A stretch of 59,051 bases of DNA from CAYNEI01 sp964396185. GTDB lineage: Archaea; Thermoplasmatota; SW-10-69-26. Under the pieces are notes generated by a model. The model was not told the origin of the DNA. It saw only the letters and a program-made list of their open reading frames with translations, and made no database searches. The position numbers were made by a program, and so were the translations under genes. Of this stretch, positions 7,055 through 17,375 are shown in pieces (position 1 is the first letter of the stretch; every line of letters begins with the position of its first letter). The DNA lies in NCBI GenBank assembly GCA_964396185.1, contig CAYNEI010000014.1, forward strand, positions 1 through 59,051, given 5' to 3'.

Positions 7055-8278
7055 TTAAGCCTCGAGAAGGCTGCGATCGATCTTCTCCTCGAGCAATAGC
7101 TCCTCGCGCCCCTGGTAGTCCTCCTTCTTGGCGATGATCTTGCGGATCACGCCAGCCTGGGAGACGTCGCCCACGAAAACCGCGCCTACGGGCCGGCCTC
7201 GGAAGAAGATGACGCGGCGGTAGTTGCTCTCGTCGTAGCGGCGCTCGACCTTGTGGTCGCCGAGCACGCTGCCGACGCTCATGATGAAGAAGTCGAAGTG
7301 GTTGATCGAGTACGTGTCGACGAGCTCGAACTCCTGCTTCTCGTCCGGGTTGACCATGTTGGCGCCCGCGACCGTGCCCTGTTCCTTGGCCGAGGCCCAG
7401 GAGCCGTTCTGGTTGACCCGGTCGAGGATGACGTCGTAGTACTGGGCGATATCACCGGCAGCGTAGATGTCATCAGCGCTGGTGCGCATGTACTCGTCGG
7501 TCAGGATGCCCTCGCCCACCTTGACCCGCGAGCCGCGGAGGAACTCGGCGTTGTAGTGGAGCCCGATGGCGATGCCCGCTGTGTCCGCCTTGTAGACCTT
7601 GCCCGAGGAGCCCACGGCCTCGCTGACCTGACCGTCGCGAACGTTGAACCGCTCGACCTCCTCGTGGAAGATGCACTCGACGCCGAACTCGGCCAAGCCG
7701 CGCTCGACGATCTCACTGCCCTCCTTGCTGATCCCCTGGCGCCACCAACGGTCCCCGCGCATCAGGTACTTCGTGCTCGCGCCGTGCTTGCCGAAGATCA
7801 CCGCCAAATCGATGCCCAGCAACCCTGCCCCGATGACGACCGCGTCGTCGGCTTGCTTGGCCGCCGCCTTGATGTGCTCGGCATCCTTGAGGGTCCAGAA
7901 CGCGTGGATGTTGTCCGCGTCCCCGTTGGGGACCGGGAGCCTGCGCGGCGTTCCGCCAGAGGCGATGAGCAGCTTGTCGAAGGAGTAGCGGGAACCGTCG
8001 TGGCAGACCACGCGTTTCTCATCATCGCGGACCTCGGTCACGCGCGTGTTCGTGCGCAAGTTGATGTCCCGTTTCGTGTACCAATCCAGATCGTGCATCA
8101 TGATCTGCTCAGCGGTTCGGTCGCCTTTCGCGAGATCCTTGGTGGCGACCCGGTTGTACAAAGGCACGGGTTCGTCCGTGATGATGGTGATCTCGCCCTC
8201 GGGGTCGCGTTCGCGGATCTCGTCGGCCGCCGTTGCACCAGCGATGCCGTCGCCGATGATGACGTACTCCCGGGGCAT
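7055..8278 (-). CDS. FAD/NAD(P)-dependent oxidoreductase, NirB/ferredoxin-reductase-like
   Basis: The 407-residue flavoprotein belongs to the pyridine nucleotide-disulfide reductase superfamily. The N-terminal FAD motif reads IGDGIAGATAADEIR (residues 7-21), matching NirB-type and rubredoxin-reductase-type proteins. The NAD(P) motif VVIGAGLLGIDLA is near residue 150, and the second FAD motif with the AAGD signature is near residue 275. The C-terminal domain (about residues 320-395) resembles a reductase dimerisation domain. No redox-active CxxC is present, so it probably passes electrons to a separate acceptor, unidentified in this window. The ATG lies about 25 bases from a TATA-like box, consistent with a leaderless transcript. 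Confidence 0.88.
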   Translation of the reverse strand: MPREYVIIGDGIAGATAADEIRERDPEGEITIITDEPVPLYNRVATKDLAKGDRTAEQIMMHDLDWYTKRDINLRTNTRVTEVRDDEKRVVCHDGSRYSFDKLLIASGGTPRRLPVPNGDADNIHAFWTLKDAEHIKAAAKQADDAVVIGAGLLGIDLAVIFGKHGASTKYLMRGDRWWRQGISKEGSEIVERGLAEFGVECIFHEEVERFNVRDGQVSEAVGSSGKVYKADTAGIAIGLHYNAEFLRGSRVKVGEGILTDEYMRTSADDIYAAGDIAQYYDVILDRVNQNGSWASAKEQGTVAGANMVNPDEKQEFELVDTYSINHFDFFIMSVGSVLGDHKVERRYDESNYRRVIFFRGRPVGAVFVGDVSQAGVIRKIIAKKEDYQGREELLLEEKIDRSLLEA

Positions 8279-8300
8279 CGAGCCCGCGCACGCGGGTGTG

Positions 8301-8311
8301 CCTTTAAGGTT
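8301..8311 (-). promoter_or_regulatory. TATA-like box, FAD oxidoreductase
   Basis: AACCTTAAAGG in gene orientation is about 25-30 bases from the start codon at 8278. Confidence 0.5.
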
Positions 8312-8403
8312 TTTCTCTGAGCGTGCGGGAGGGTCACAACCCCCGCAGAGGGCACTTTCGTCGGCGTTCTCTTGGCGGTCGGGCGGTGGGGAACTAGGCG
8401 AAT

Positions 8404-8413
8404 AAGTTTAAAG
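8404..8413 (+). promoter_or_regulatory. TATA-like box, giant surface protein
   Basis: AAGTTTAAAG is about 25 bases before the GTG start at 8436. This supports that GTG and a leaderless transcript. It lies back to back with the promoter of the divergent flavoprotein. Confidence 0.5.
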
Positions 8414-8435
8414 GGGGGACTTCAGACGAAGGGGC

Positions 8436-11400
8436 GTGCTTGGTGTCGGGGCCCGAGAAGAGCCCCCTTGCGAGCCTGGGGGCCACCTGCACAGCCGTTC
8501 TAGAGGGATCAAGGACGACTCGGGCGTCGTCCAGATCATCGAGGCTGTCATGGTGGGCCTGCTCGTGGTCGGGGCCATCTTCTTCGCGATCGCTTTCCAG
8601 GTAGCACCGCCCCCATCCTCCAGCGTCGGCGCCCAGGACATGCGCGAGGTCACCTGGGACGCCCTGGATTCCATCAACACGCTCTACTACGACGATCCAG
8701 CCTACGACAACCGCACGATCTCGAAGGCCATGGCCGATGCGGCCGCCGGCGATACAGACGCGCTGGTGGACACCTTGGGGGCGTTCCTGCCCACCGGGAG
8801 CCTGTACAGCGTCTACCTGAACAACGGGTTCGACAGGGTCCCCCTCTACGAGAACCGCACGCCTGCCGGCCAGACCGTCGGCGTCTCCTACCCGATCGAG
8901 CCGAACTGGCGCTTCCACTACGCGAACCCGGATCTCTCCATCCACGATCAGTCCGCTACGGATCAGATCCTCGGCCTGACCATGGTTCCGGTGTTCAACT
9001 CGAACCACGTCCTCGACGAGGGGCCACGGCTCAAAGCCGAGGTTAGCGGCGACCAGCGCTGGGTCCCTGGCGTGGGTCCCGACGATGTGAAGTTCCTGGG
9101 CAACGACCCCCAGGACCTCTGGCCCAGGGTCGATTTCAGCGAGCACGTGTACTCGAGCTTCGTTGAGAACAACGGTTCGGTGGACCCCTACCCGTCGGCA
9201 ACGGTCCACTTCCAGTGCTGGCGGGATGTCGACAGTGACGACACCAAGGAGCCCGGCGAGAACGAGCCCTGCTACGCCATCGATCTACGCAACGGCGGCG
9301 GGGGGAAGATGACCGGGTACGGGCCCGAACACTTCGGGACCTCCGCTGGCGATGCTCGCCTCGACTTCGCGATCCACAACGACGGACCAGGAAGTTTGCC
9401 TACCGGAACGACGCTCACGATCGACTTCCCCGTCGGCATGGAGGTCGAGAGCACCGAGGACGGGGGGTTCAACTTCACGGACCCGCCCTCCATCAAGAAC
9501 ACCTACCCGACGCCCCAGCGCATCGTGGCCGAGCTCCAGAAGTCCATCGCCCCAGGGGGGACCCGGGAGCTCCAGGTCTGGGTCGCTCTCAACGACGACC
9601 GCTACGCCTACACCACGATCGACGCGCGCCTATCTCATGGGGCGGCCTCGCATAGCACGCTCTTGGCCATCGTCGCCGACAAGGCGCAGGGCACGTACAC
9701 CGGCGGCGACACACGCGTCGCCTACCTCTCTGGCCCCCGGCCTGCTGGCTCGTGCGCGGTTGCCACGGACCCGTGCCCCGATGCGTCCAAGCCCACGAGC
9801 CGCTGGGGCCTCGTGCTCCCCACGCCCTTCGGTCCCGCCGACATCAGGGACGCCATCCTCTCCCTCCCTGACGGCGAGGCGCTGTTCGACAGCGTGGCCT
9901 GGCCCAGCGATTTCCACCCGACCTACACGCCCAACGTCCGCCAGGATGCGACCCTTGAGCTCGCCGACGGCAACACGATCACCTGGGCGCCCGACGACCC
10001 CGACGAGGCCTACAGGGCCGAGGGGTACGAGTTCGTCGAGTTCCAGTTCGAGGTGACCAGCAACGCGAACCACTCCAGGGCCTCGCCCAACCTCGGTTCA
10101 GCCCAGCCCGAATCCAGCTTCACCGGCTTCGATCCGCCCCCACACACCGTCCAGGTCGAGCCGGGCATCTGGTGGCGCGAGATCCCGCCGAAGACCTCAA
10201 GCCTTCCCGGGTACGGCATGAGCCAGACCGGGGCGAGCGTCGAGACCCGGGGGATCGACGCGCGTCTGGTCCACCGCAACGCCCTGATCCCAGGGAACAC
10301 AACCTACAAGCTCGCTGACTTGGCTTCCGGGGAGACCGGAGGGCTGCGCGATGCCCTGCACGCTTCCTCGCTGGAGCCCGACGAGCGGTTCGTCAAGCTC
10401 GGCGAGAGCGCGGACCTCGTGCTCGATTCCCGCGACCTGGCCAGCTTCCTCTCCAGCGAGGTCGGGCTCAACTCCATGACCATGGAGACCCACATCTACG
10501 CGCCGTGGGGGCTCCCCTCGTTGACGCCCGTGGCCAGCTACACGCACGACGCCGCAGCCAGCGCGCTCGCTTACGGCGAGGCGCTTCTCCCCATCCACCT
10601 GAACACCGACACGGCCCAGGACGTGCTCGTGGCATCCACGGATGGGAACGTCTACGGCCTTTCCGGCGCCAGTGGGCTCGTGATGCCGGGGTTCACCTTC
10701 GCGCTGCCCGAGGGCGCAGACCCCGCCAACCCTGCCACCCCCAACCTGCTCTCCCGAGCCAGCATCCCAAGCGCCGGGCTCCAGATCGCCGTGGGCACGA
10801 GCGAGGGCGGCACGAACCTCTACCTCCTCGACGGTGACATCGACGAGCGCTGGAAGGCTGTCAAACCCGAGCAAACGGTCAAGACCTACGCGGTCAACAC
10901 CAGCACCGACGTCACCGGGGACAACTGGCCCGACGTCATCGCGGCCTTCGCGGCCGAACAGGTCGAGCAGGCGAGCGCGCTGGGCAACACGCGGCTGGTG
11001 CTCTACAGCGGCCAGGACACGGGCATCGGTGTGGGGAACACGCCCAGTGACGGCATCGGCGATGTCGTGCCCGGCTGGGGATGGGATCTGGATGAGAACC
11101 CGGACCTCGCGGAGAGCGAGGACGAGGGCATCGTGCTCAACGGGACGACCCAGGTCACCGGCATGGGCCTGGTGGGTGGCAAGGGTGAGCCCGGCATCTG
11201 GGCCGATACGGGCCTGGCCGTGGCCACCACGGGCCTCTACACGGTCAAGTCCTCCCTGGACAGCATGCAACACGGCGACACGGACCAGGCCATCGAGGAC
11301 GTCAACCAGTTCAGCGTGAGCATCCAGGGTGCCGGGATGGTCGGCTTCCGCGCCGACGGCACCAAGGCGTTCAACTACACCGGCGGCCGGTTCGTCGAGA

Positions 11401-14400
11401 TCCTCCGGGCCGACGAGCTCGACGTCGGCGACGACTGGTCCGGCATCGTGGCCGGCAGCCCGGACGGGTACGTGTACGGCTTCAACGGCTCCAAGCCCAA
11501 CTTCCCCGTCAGTGGAGCCCAGATCGTCGGTGCGACCAAGTGGAGCGACATCGAGATGTCCAACGAGCTCGAGGGCTACAGCGCCGAGACCGACGGTCGC
11601 CTGTACGCCACGCGCGACGGATGGACGACCGTCAAGAACAACATGAAGAAGCTCGACGGCCAGCAGACATTCTCCACCCGGGTCCACCCAGGCGTGCTCA
11701 CCGTGGACACCCCCGACACCATGCTCGGAGCCTCAGACGACTCGAAGATCTCCTGGTGGGGTGGACGCAACGGCATGCTGCTCCGATCGGTCGATCGCCT
11801 GGAGACGGTGGACACCCTCACGCCGACCGGCCAGCTCCAGGCCGTGGTCTCCGGAAGCACCGCCGACGTGGAAGTCCGACCGCAGCAGCTCGAGACCATC
11901 AGTTTCGCCGATATGGACTTCGTGGACAGCCACGCCGTGGACGAGAACGAGGCTTGGTTCATCGCGAACAAGGCCGTGCCCCTGGTCGGCAACGTAAGCT
12001 ACGTCATCCACACGGTCAACGCAGGCGCGAGCTGGGAGGCCACCGAGATCCGATGCGAGACCGTGGGCGGCGCGCAGCTCAGCGGCTGTAACCTGCATGC
12101 CATGGACTTCGACGGTGAGCGCCTCTGGCTCGTCGGCGCCTACGGCACCGTGCTCGCCCAGGACCTCACCGGCGATGCGACGAAGATCGACCTCACCGGC
12201 TCGCCCGGCATCAACGCCGTGGGCGTGCTCCCCCTCGAGCTGGACGCCGACGAGACCGTCTCCATCGACACGGTGCGCGTCGGCTGGAACGACACGGACG
12301 AGCTGGAGTGGATGGAGCAGGTGCGCCTCGACCCGGGCAGCGGCAACCAGACGCTCTGGCACAAAACCGACGGCGGCACCGACGTCGACCCGCTGGCCCG
12401 GTACAACTCGCTCTACGGCGTCAACCGGTACGCAGACCTAGACACGGCCAGCTACGTCGACAACGCCGCGGACAACGATGTGGTTGGCACGGGCACGCTC
12501 TACGTCGGCCCGTTCAAGAAGACCCTCGACCCCGGCCCTGGCAACTACTACGACGGCGAGGCCTTCGACGACAAGTTCCCTCTCAGCTTCACCGTGAACG
12601 TCACCTACGAGGACGGCTCCAAGGACCACTTCTACATCCACTTCAACAAGACGGGCGCGGTCACCGTGAACGAGCTGAGCACCGCCAGCTGGACCACGCC
12701 AGACAACCTCGGCTTCCTGCTCCCTGACGACTGCTTCGGCCCACCGGACCCGCTCTGCACCGACATCCACGGCATCAACGTCTCCACGCCCCGCGGCAGC
12801 CCCGCGCTCGTGGGCGGTGCCGTCGGGGAGCGGCAGTCGGACAAGGACGTCGGCGGTGTCCCGGTCCAGACCGAACAGCCTCCGCTGTTCACGCTCCTGG
12901 GCAACCTGTGGACAGCACGCACCGACTTCAAGCTCAACCAGACGTTCAAGGACATCGCCGTCCAACCCGGCGATCCCAGCCGTTGGATCATGGTGGGCGA
13001 GAACATGCGCGTGGCCGCCACCTACAACGGCGGGGCGAACTGGACCGAGGTCCCGACCCCAGGCATCCAAGGCACCATGGACGCGGATGTCCTCGAGGCG
13101 GTCGACTTCACCCACCCGCACGTCCCGATCATCGGTGGCGGCGAGGAAACCGGCTTGCGCCTGTTCATGGACGGGTACACCGAGCACGGCCAGGTCGTCA
13201 CCTCGCCCCTGGCCCCCGAGACAGGTTCGGTCACCGACTCGATCGACCATGTGACGTTCGACGGTTCCGGGATGATCATCGGTGACGAGGCCACCGGCAA
13301 GAGCCAGGTGATGGTCCACCTCTGGGATCCGGATGCCAACGGGGCGGGCCAGGGGGACTGGGTCACGATCTACACGCCCACCAGCAAGTGGGAGGACGAC
13401 TACACCTTCCAGGATGCGACGGACGAGATCAAGCTCAAGGTCGAGCTCTCCAACCCCCACCAGGGGTACTCCCGGACCAGCCCGCAGGCCCGCGGACAGC
13501 TGTCCATCGACGGCTACAAGGACTACGACCCGGACACGCCCGGTGTACCGGACTACACGTTCACCTTCGACACCAACGACACCAGTGTGATCGACTCCGG
13601 GCTCGACACCGTCGACCACGCGCTGGCCAGTGGCTACCGCCTCAAGCCCATCCACAACCCGTGGGTGCTCAAGCTGGGCAACGAGCACAACGGCGACTGG
13701 TCCCAGGCGCGCTCCAACGACACCGGCGCTCGCATCACGGACATGGAGCTGGCTGAGAACGGTACGATCCTTTGGGTGGGCACCGGCAAGATCTACGAGT
13801 GGGGCGCGCTCCCGCAGGAGACCCCGATCGCGGACCCGGACGGCACCGAGCTCTACGCCGAGGACAACTCCCTCTACGCCATCGACGTTACCACGGGTCA
13901 GACCGTGGACTGGTGGGAGCCCCTCTACTTCGAGGACCCCATCGAGTTCGTCAAGGTCGGCGGGGACGCGGTCTACGTCACCACCTACGACCCGGACGAG
14001 GCTGGAAACAAGCCGATGGTCTGGCGCCTCCCGTTCGACTGGGACGGCACGAATCACCAGCTCCACGAGCTTCCCGGATCCTCGAAGGACCTCCGCGCCG
14101 CCACCGTTGCACGCATCGAACCCGATGTGGAGGGGAACATCGTCTTGTCGATGCTCGATCGTGAGACCAATGAGGGTGAAGTCGGCGCCTTCGAGGTGGA
14201 TACGGTGAGCGGCAAGCTTCTCCGTGGATGGACCGCCATGCCCCAGGTCAAGAGCCTCTTCGAGTTCAGCTACGAGGTGCCCCGAGGCGCGGTCTACGGC
14301 GCGTACCTCGCCGTGACGACGATCGAGTGGAAGATCTCACAAGCTGGTGGCGGGGATCTTCTGCAGACTGCCCGGATCCACAACTCGTTCACCGTCACGC

Positions 14401-14474
14401 CGCCGAACGGCAAGGTCCCCATCGCCCCAACCTACAACCTCGAGGTCATCTCCTGGATGGAGGATTGGGGATGA
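8436..14474 (+). CDS. giant pilin-anchored surface protein with beta-propeller repeats
   Basis: The 2012-residue protein begins with a charged leader followed by KDDSG, then VVQIIE and a 20-residue hydrophobic helix (residues about 31-55). This matches an archaeal class III (prepilin) signal cut after Gly, with the Glu near +5/+6. The rest is extracellular and Asp/Gly/Thr-rich. FG-GAP/VCBS-like segments such as STDGNVYGLSG (about 730) and SPDGYVYGFNG (about 1004) indicate propeller blades. Asp-box/YCF48-like segments (NAGASW about 1195, NGGANW about 1530) indicate a second propeller, and VTTGQTVDWW (about 1815) looks PQQ-like. Asn-x-Ser/Thr sequons are common. It overlaps the next gene by four bases. 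The biological target is unknown. Confidence 0.8.
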   Translation: MLGVGAREEPPCEPGGHLHSRSRGIKDDSGVVQIIEAVMVGLLVVGAIFFAIAFQVAPPPSSSVGAQDMREVTWDALDSINTLYYDDPAYDNRTISKAMADAAAGDTDALVDTLGAFLPTGSLYSVYLNNGFDRVPLYENRTPAGQTVGVSYPIEPNWRFHYANPDLSIHDQSATDQILGLTMVPVFNSNHVLDEGPRLKAEVSGDQRWVPGVGPDDVKFLGNDPQDLWPRVDFSEHVYSSFVENNGSVDPYPSATVHFQCWRDVDSDDTKEPGENEPCYAIDLRNGGGGKMTGYGPEHFGTSAGDARLDFAIHNDGPGSLPTGTTLTIDFPVGMEVESTEDGGFNFTDPPSIKNTYPTPQRIVAELQKSIAPGGTRELQVWVALNDDRYAYTTIDARLSHGAASHSTLLAIVADKAQGTYTGGDTRVAYLSGPRPAGSCAVATDPCPDASKPTSRWGLVLPTPFGPADIRDAILSLPDGEALFDSVAWPSDFHPTYTPNVRQDATLELADGNTITWAPDDPDEAYRAEGYEFVEFQFEVTSNANHSRASPNLGSAQPESSFTGFDPPPHTVQVEPGIWWREIPPKTSSLPGYGMSQTGASVETRGIDARLVHRNALIPGNTTYKLADLASGETGGLRDALHASSLEPDERFVKLGESADLVLDSRDLASFLSSEVGLNSMTMETHIYAPWGLPSLTPVASYTHDAAASALAYGEALLPIHLNTDTAQDVLVASTDGNVYGLSGASGLVMPGFTFALPEGADPANPATPNLLSRASIPSAGLQIAVGTSEGGTNLYLLDGDIDERWKAVKPEQTVKTYAVNTSTDVTGDNWPDVIAAFAAEQVEQASALGNTRLVLYSGQDTGIGVGNTPSDGIGDVVPGWGWDLDENPDLAESEDEGIVLNGTTQVTGMGLVGGKGEPGIWADTGLAVATTGLYTVKSSLDSMQHGDTDQAIEDVNQFSVSIQGAGMVGFRADGTKAFNYTGGRFVEILRADELDVGDDWSGIVAGSPDGYVYGFNGSKPNFPVSGAQIVGATKWSDIEMSNELEGYSAETDGRLYATRDGWTTVKNNMKKLDGQQTFSTRVHPGVLTVDTPDTMLGASDDSKISWWGGRNGMLLRSVDRLETVDTLTPTGQLQAVVSGSTADVEVRPQQLETISFADMDFVDSHAVDENEAWFIANKAVPLVGNVSYVIHTVNAGASWEATEIRCETVGGAQLSGCNLHAMDFDGERLWLVGAYGTVLAQDLTGDATKIDLTGSPGINAVGVLPLELDADETVSIDTVRVGWNDTDELEWMEQVRLDPGSGNQTLWHKTDGGTDVDPLARYNSLYGVNRYADLDTASYVDNAADNDVVGTGTLYVGPFKKTLDPGPGNYYDGEAFDDKFPLSFTVNVTYEDGSKDHFYIHFNKTGAVTVNELSTASWTTPDNLGFLLPDDCFGPPDPLCTDIHGINVSTPRGSPALVGGAVGERQSDKDVGGVPVQTEQPPLFTLLGNLWTARTDFKLNQTFKDIAVQPGDPSRWIMVGENMRVAATYNGGANWTEVPTPGIQGTMDADVLEAVDFTHPHVPIIGGGEETGLRLFMDGYTEHGQVVTSPLAPETGSVTDSIDHVTFDGSGMIIGDEATGKSQVMVHLWDPDANGAGQGDWVTIYTPTSKWEDDYTFQDATDEIKLKVELSNPHQGYSRTSPQARGQLSIDGYKDYDPDTPGVPDYTFTFDTNDTSVIDSGLDTVDHALASGYRLKPIHNPWVLKLGNEHNGDWSQARSNDTGARITDMELAENGTILWVGTGKIYEWGALPQETPIADPDGTELYAEDNSLYAIDVTTGQTVDWWEPLYFEDPIEFVKVGGDAVYVTTYDPDEAGNKPMVWRLPFDWDGTNHQLHELPGSSKDLRAATVARIEPDVEGNIVLSMLDRETNEGEVGAFEVDTVSGKLLRGWTAMPQVKSLFEFSYEVPRGAVYGAYLAVTTIEWKISQAGGGDLLQTARIHNSFTVTPPNGKVPIAPTYNLEVISWMEDWG

Positions 14475-16678
14475 GCTTGCCGCATCGTCCCCCGGACGAG
14501 GGGATCTCGAGCATCCTGGGCTTCATCGCCGGGCTCGTGGTCGTAACCGGCTCCATGGCCATGGTGATCTACTTCGTGGCCAGCGCGCCCGACACCGCGC
14601 CCAGGGAAGAGGCCATCGACCTGGAAGGGGCGAGCCTGCGCGCAGCAGATGCCCTCACCACGACAGCCGGCCAACCCGCCGACTGGCATACCGAGACGAA
14701 CAAGGACGTCCTCTCGAACCCGGCGACCAGCGAGCTCAGCCGCGTCGGCCTGCTTGCGGCTCCCGGCAGCAAGGTGGCCGAGTGGGAGAAGATCGAGCGC
14801 ATCCGGGATGGTACGCTCAACCGAACCGCGCTGCGCTGGTCCCTGGGGCTTGACGAACAGGACCTGGCCATCAACCTCACCGGTCGCATCGTCTCCGTCC
14901 CACTGCTCGAACCGCCCACGTCGACCACCTACGCGGTGGTCAACGCGAACATCGACGCGGACGAGGGCTCCGGTCTCATCGAGGGGGATGAATCGATCAG
15001 CTGGACCCCCAAGGCCGCCAGCGAGAGCGCCGCGGACCTGTTCGCAGCGATCAACACCAAGTACGAGCCAGAGATGCACCAGTGGGCCTTCGACTGGGAC
15101 ACCCACCCATCAGAGGGCCTGGGCAACACCCACCCGGACCACGCCTGGTGGATCGAAACCCAGCTCTTCCCCCAGATGGCCGGCGTGGCCGCCACCTACA
15201 CGGTCTTCAACGCCGAGAATGAGACCGGCATCGGCGCCGAACCCCGCGTGGACACCGACGCCGACGACGCCGAGCACTACGCCGCCTACGACGAGTACGT
15301 CTCCGGGACCGGTGGCGGAGGGAACGAGGAGGCGCGCGTGGCCCGCTGGCACATCGTCGAGGCCGGTGCTCCGGACAACGTCCCTGGAGGCAAAGATGAC
15401 GGGGACCATGTGCTCACCATGGCCACACGCAAGAGCCAGGCATCGGGCAAAAGCCAGGGCTTCGGTACATGGCGGAGCGTGGACGGGCACCGCGCGTGGG
15501 CGGCCTTCGGTCCGGTGGATGTGACAGGAGCCGGGGCGATCGAGCTGAAGTTCGACCACGTGCTCAAGGTGGACGACGAGGAGGCCTCTGGGGAGAACAG
15601 GTACTGTTACGGTGACACCTTCGATGAGTCCTGCACGGCCGTGTTCCCGAGCATCCTCTTCTGGAACGCGACGAGCAGCGAGTGGACCCGCATCCTGCCC
15701 AACCCCTCGTGCGGAGCCTCGAACTGGGCCGACCACTCCGCCAACGAGGAGGTCGGGGCCAACTGGACCGCCAAGACGGTGAACCTGTGCGAGGCCGTCG
15801 AGCACGCCGAGGGCCAGCTCTACTTCGCGTTCTACTGGGATTCGTGGTGCAATGCCCCAGCGCAACCCAACCCCTGGACCGAGTGCGACACCGAGCCCCA
15901 CGTGCGCTCCTGGTTCCTGGACAACGTGAGGATCAAGGCCGAAGGCGAGATCGCCTTCTCCACGGGCTTCGACCCCTTGGACGCGCGGGACGACCGGGAG
16001 CTGCTCTTCACGAGCCACGACGTCTACCACAACCGCACCTACGAGGCCTTCGGCGGCAGCGAGTACACCCATCTTGCCCGCTACGCCACCAGCTTCGTCA
16101 AGGCGGGAGGCAACGTGTTCGCCTTCGCGCCCCACGAGAGCGGGATCGGGGACTGGCTGGGCGAGGTGGGCCTGGCGGCCAACGCCACGGTCTCCACCGA
16201 TGTCCGAACGGTCCTCTCCCACGGGCTGGCCATGACGACACCCAACAAGCTTCCTGCCACCGCAAGCGACTACACGGCCACGCCCATGGCATGGGCGCTA
16301 GACGAGACCAAGTGGTGGCGCTCAGGCAACAGCCCCGAGAAGCAGCTCACCCGGGTCCAGATCACCGACGACGACATCGCCGGCGTCTTCATCCATGGCC
16401 AACCGTACCAAGGGGGTGGCCAGGTTGCAGCTCTCGCGTACGACCTTGACAACTTCGCCAACGCCCAGCTGCGCGACGATCTCATCGAGAACGCCTACAC
16501 CTCCGCGATGTTCCGCGACCCCACGTTCCAAACGGGGTCGGACGCAACGCGCGCCAACGCTGAGAGCAAAGAGGTCCAGGCCACCAAACGCGTGATCCTC
16601 GTGCCTGTGACCAGCGACGGCGTCTACACGCTGCCCATGGAGATCACCACCTACCTCTGGCCGTTGGCAAGCAGCTGA
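14471..16678 (+). CDS. large pilin-anchored surface protein, partner of the giant protein
   Basis: The 735-residue protein starts with a short leader ending PDEG, then ISSILG and a long hydrophobic helix (residues about 14-38), the typical archaeal pilin N-terminus. The ectodomain carries a jelly-roll-like segment around residues 330-500 with several Cys (RYCYGDTFDESC, NPSCG, NLCEAVE, CNAPAQ, ECD). A following segment (SHDVYHNRTYEAFGG through SGIGDWLGEVGL, about 515-570) resembles a ThuA/GATase-like fold. ATGA overlap with the preceding gene implies translational coupling and probable co-assembly. No pilus ATPase, platform protein or prepilin peptidase is in the window, so those must act in trans. 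Confidence 0.75.
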   Translation: MSLPHRPPDEGISSILGFIAGLVVVTGSMAMVIYFVASAPDTAPREEAIDLEGASLRAADALTTTAGQPADWHTETNKDVLSNPATSELSRVGLLAAPGSKVAEWEKIERIRDGTLNRTALRWSLGLDEQDLAINLTGRIVSVPLLEPPTSTTYAVVNANIDADEGSGLIEGDESISWTPKAASESAADLFAAINTKYEPEMHQWAFDWDTHPSEGLGNTHPDHAWWIETQLFPQMAGVAATYTVFNAENETGIGAEPRVDTDADDAEHYAAYDEYVSGTGGGGNEEARVARWHIVEAGAPDNVPGGKDDGDHVLTMATRKSQASGKSQGFGTWRSVDGHRAWAAFGPVDVTGAGAIELKFDHVLKVDDEEASGENRYCYGDTFDESCTAVFPSILFWNATSSEWTRILPNPSCGASNWADHSANEEVGANWTAKTVNLCEAVEHAEGQLYFAFYWDSWCNAPAQPNPWTECDTEPHVRSWFLDNVRIKAEGEIAFSTGFDPLDARDDRELLFTSHDVYHNRTYEAFGGSEYTHLARYATSFVKAGGNVFAFAPHESGIGDWLGEVGLAANATVSTDVRTVLSHGLAMTTPNKLPATASDYTATPMAWALDETKWWRSGNSPEKQLTRVQITDDDIAGVFIHGQPYQGGGQVAALAYDLDNFANAQLRDDLIENAYTSAMFRDPTFQTGSDATRANAESKEVQATKRVILVPVTSDGVYTLPMEITTYLWPLASS

Positions 16679-16699
16679 CCGCTCAGCGCGTGGCTCGTG

Positions 16700-17248
16700 C
16701 TAGCTCAGCCAGGGTTTGTCGAAGTTATCTCCCAGCTCCTTCGCCCACGCGCGCAACTCGTTGAGCGGGTGGTACTCCACTGAGCGACCGATCTTGGCCG
16801 AGACGATCAGATCGTGGTCGCGCAGGGTCCGCAGATGATGGCGCACGGTCACCACGGATAGATCCAGGGCATCGGCGATGGCGTTGGAGCCGGCGCCTGG
16901 ATGATCCGCCAGGTAGAGGCCGACGTGACGCGTTGGCCGACGCCCGAACATGATGCGCGTACGCGGGTTCTCCCAGAGGTCGGTGTCCTCTGGCCGGAAG
17001 TAGAGCACCTCCTTGTCCTGGGCGCTTGGCTTGCGCACAACCAGGCCCTCGTCCTCCATCTTCGTGAGATGGTAGTCGAGCACCTTGAGGCCCACGTCCA
17101 ACTCGTGGCGGAGCTGGTTCTTGTTCATCCCGGGCATGATCTCGAGCGTGTCCACGATCCGTCGACGGGTGGGGTGCTCGAGCAGCTCGTGTTCCTGGCC
17201 TGTCTCCACCACGCTGGCGGTCCCTCCAGCATCTTTTTTCGACGTCAT
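16700..17248 (-). CDS. dual winged-helix transcriptional regulator
   Basis: The 182-residue protein contains two tandem winged helices. The first (residues about 25-85) has HPTRRRIVDTLEIMPG and a KVLDYHLTKMEDEGLV recognition helix. The second (about 110-170) has ADALDLSVVTVRHHLRTLRDHDLI. This ArsR-like duplication is common in euryarchaeal regulators. The start at 17248 follows an AAAGGAG Shine-Dalgarno. It lies downstream of the carboxypeptidase gene on the same strand with a 127-base gap, so it probably has its own promoter. It converges on the pilin-like operon, ending 21 bases from it. Targets are unknown. Confidence 0.82.
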   Translation of the reverse strand: MTSKKDAGGTASVVETGQEHELLEHPTRRRIVDTLEIMPGMNKNQLRHELDVGLKVLDYHLTKMEDEGLVVRKPSAQDKEVLYFRPEDTDLWENPRTRIMFGRRPTRHVGLYLADHPGAGSNAIADALDLSVVTVRHHLRTLRDHDLIVSAKIGRSVEYHPLNELRAWAKELGDNFDKPWLS

Positions 17249-17375
17249 GTCGCTCCTTTCCACAGGGTTGGGCGGGGTTGCCCCCGTCCCAGACAGGGAG
17301 ACTTCGCATCCATCCCTTAGGTCTTTTGCCTTGACTCTCGAACTGTACCAACTGCGAGGTGGCCTGGGCTCCTGG

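Noticed and set aside
12438..14066. A 542-codon minus-strand frame inside the giant surface protein gene
   Set aside because: Long antisense frames are expected in GC-rich coding DNA. Its Val/Glu/Gly-rich translation has no motif, while the plus-strand protein is well supported.
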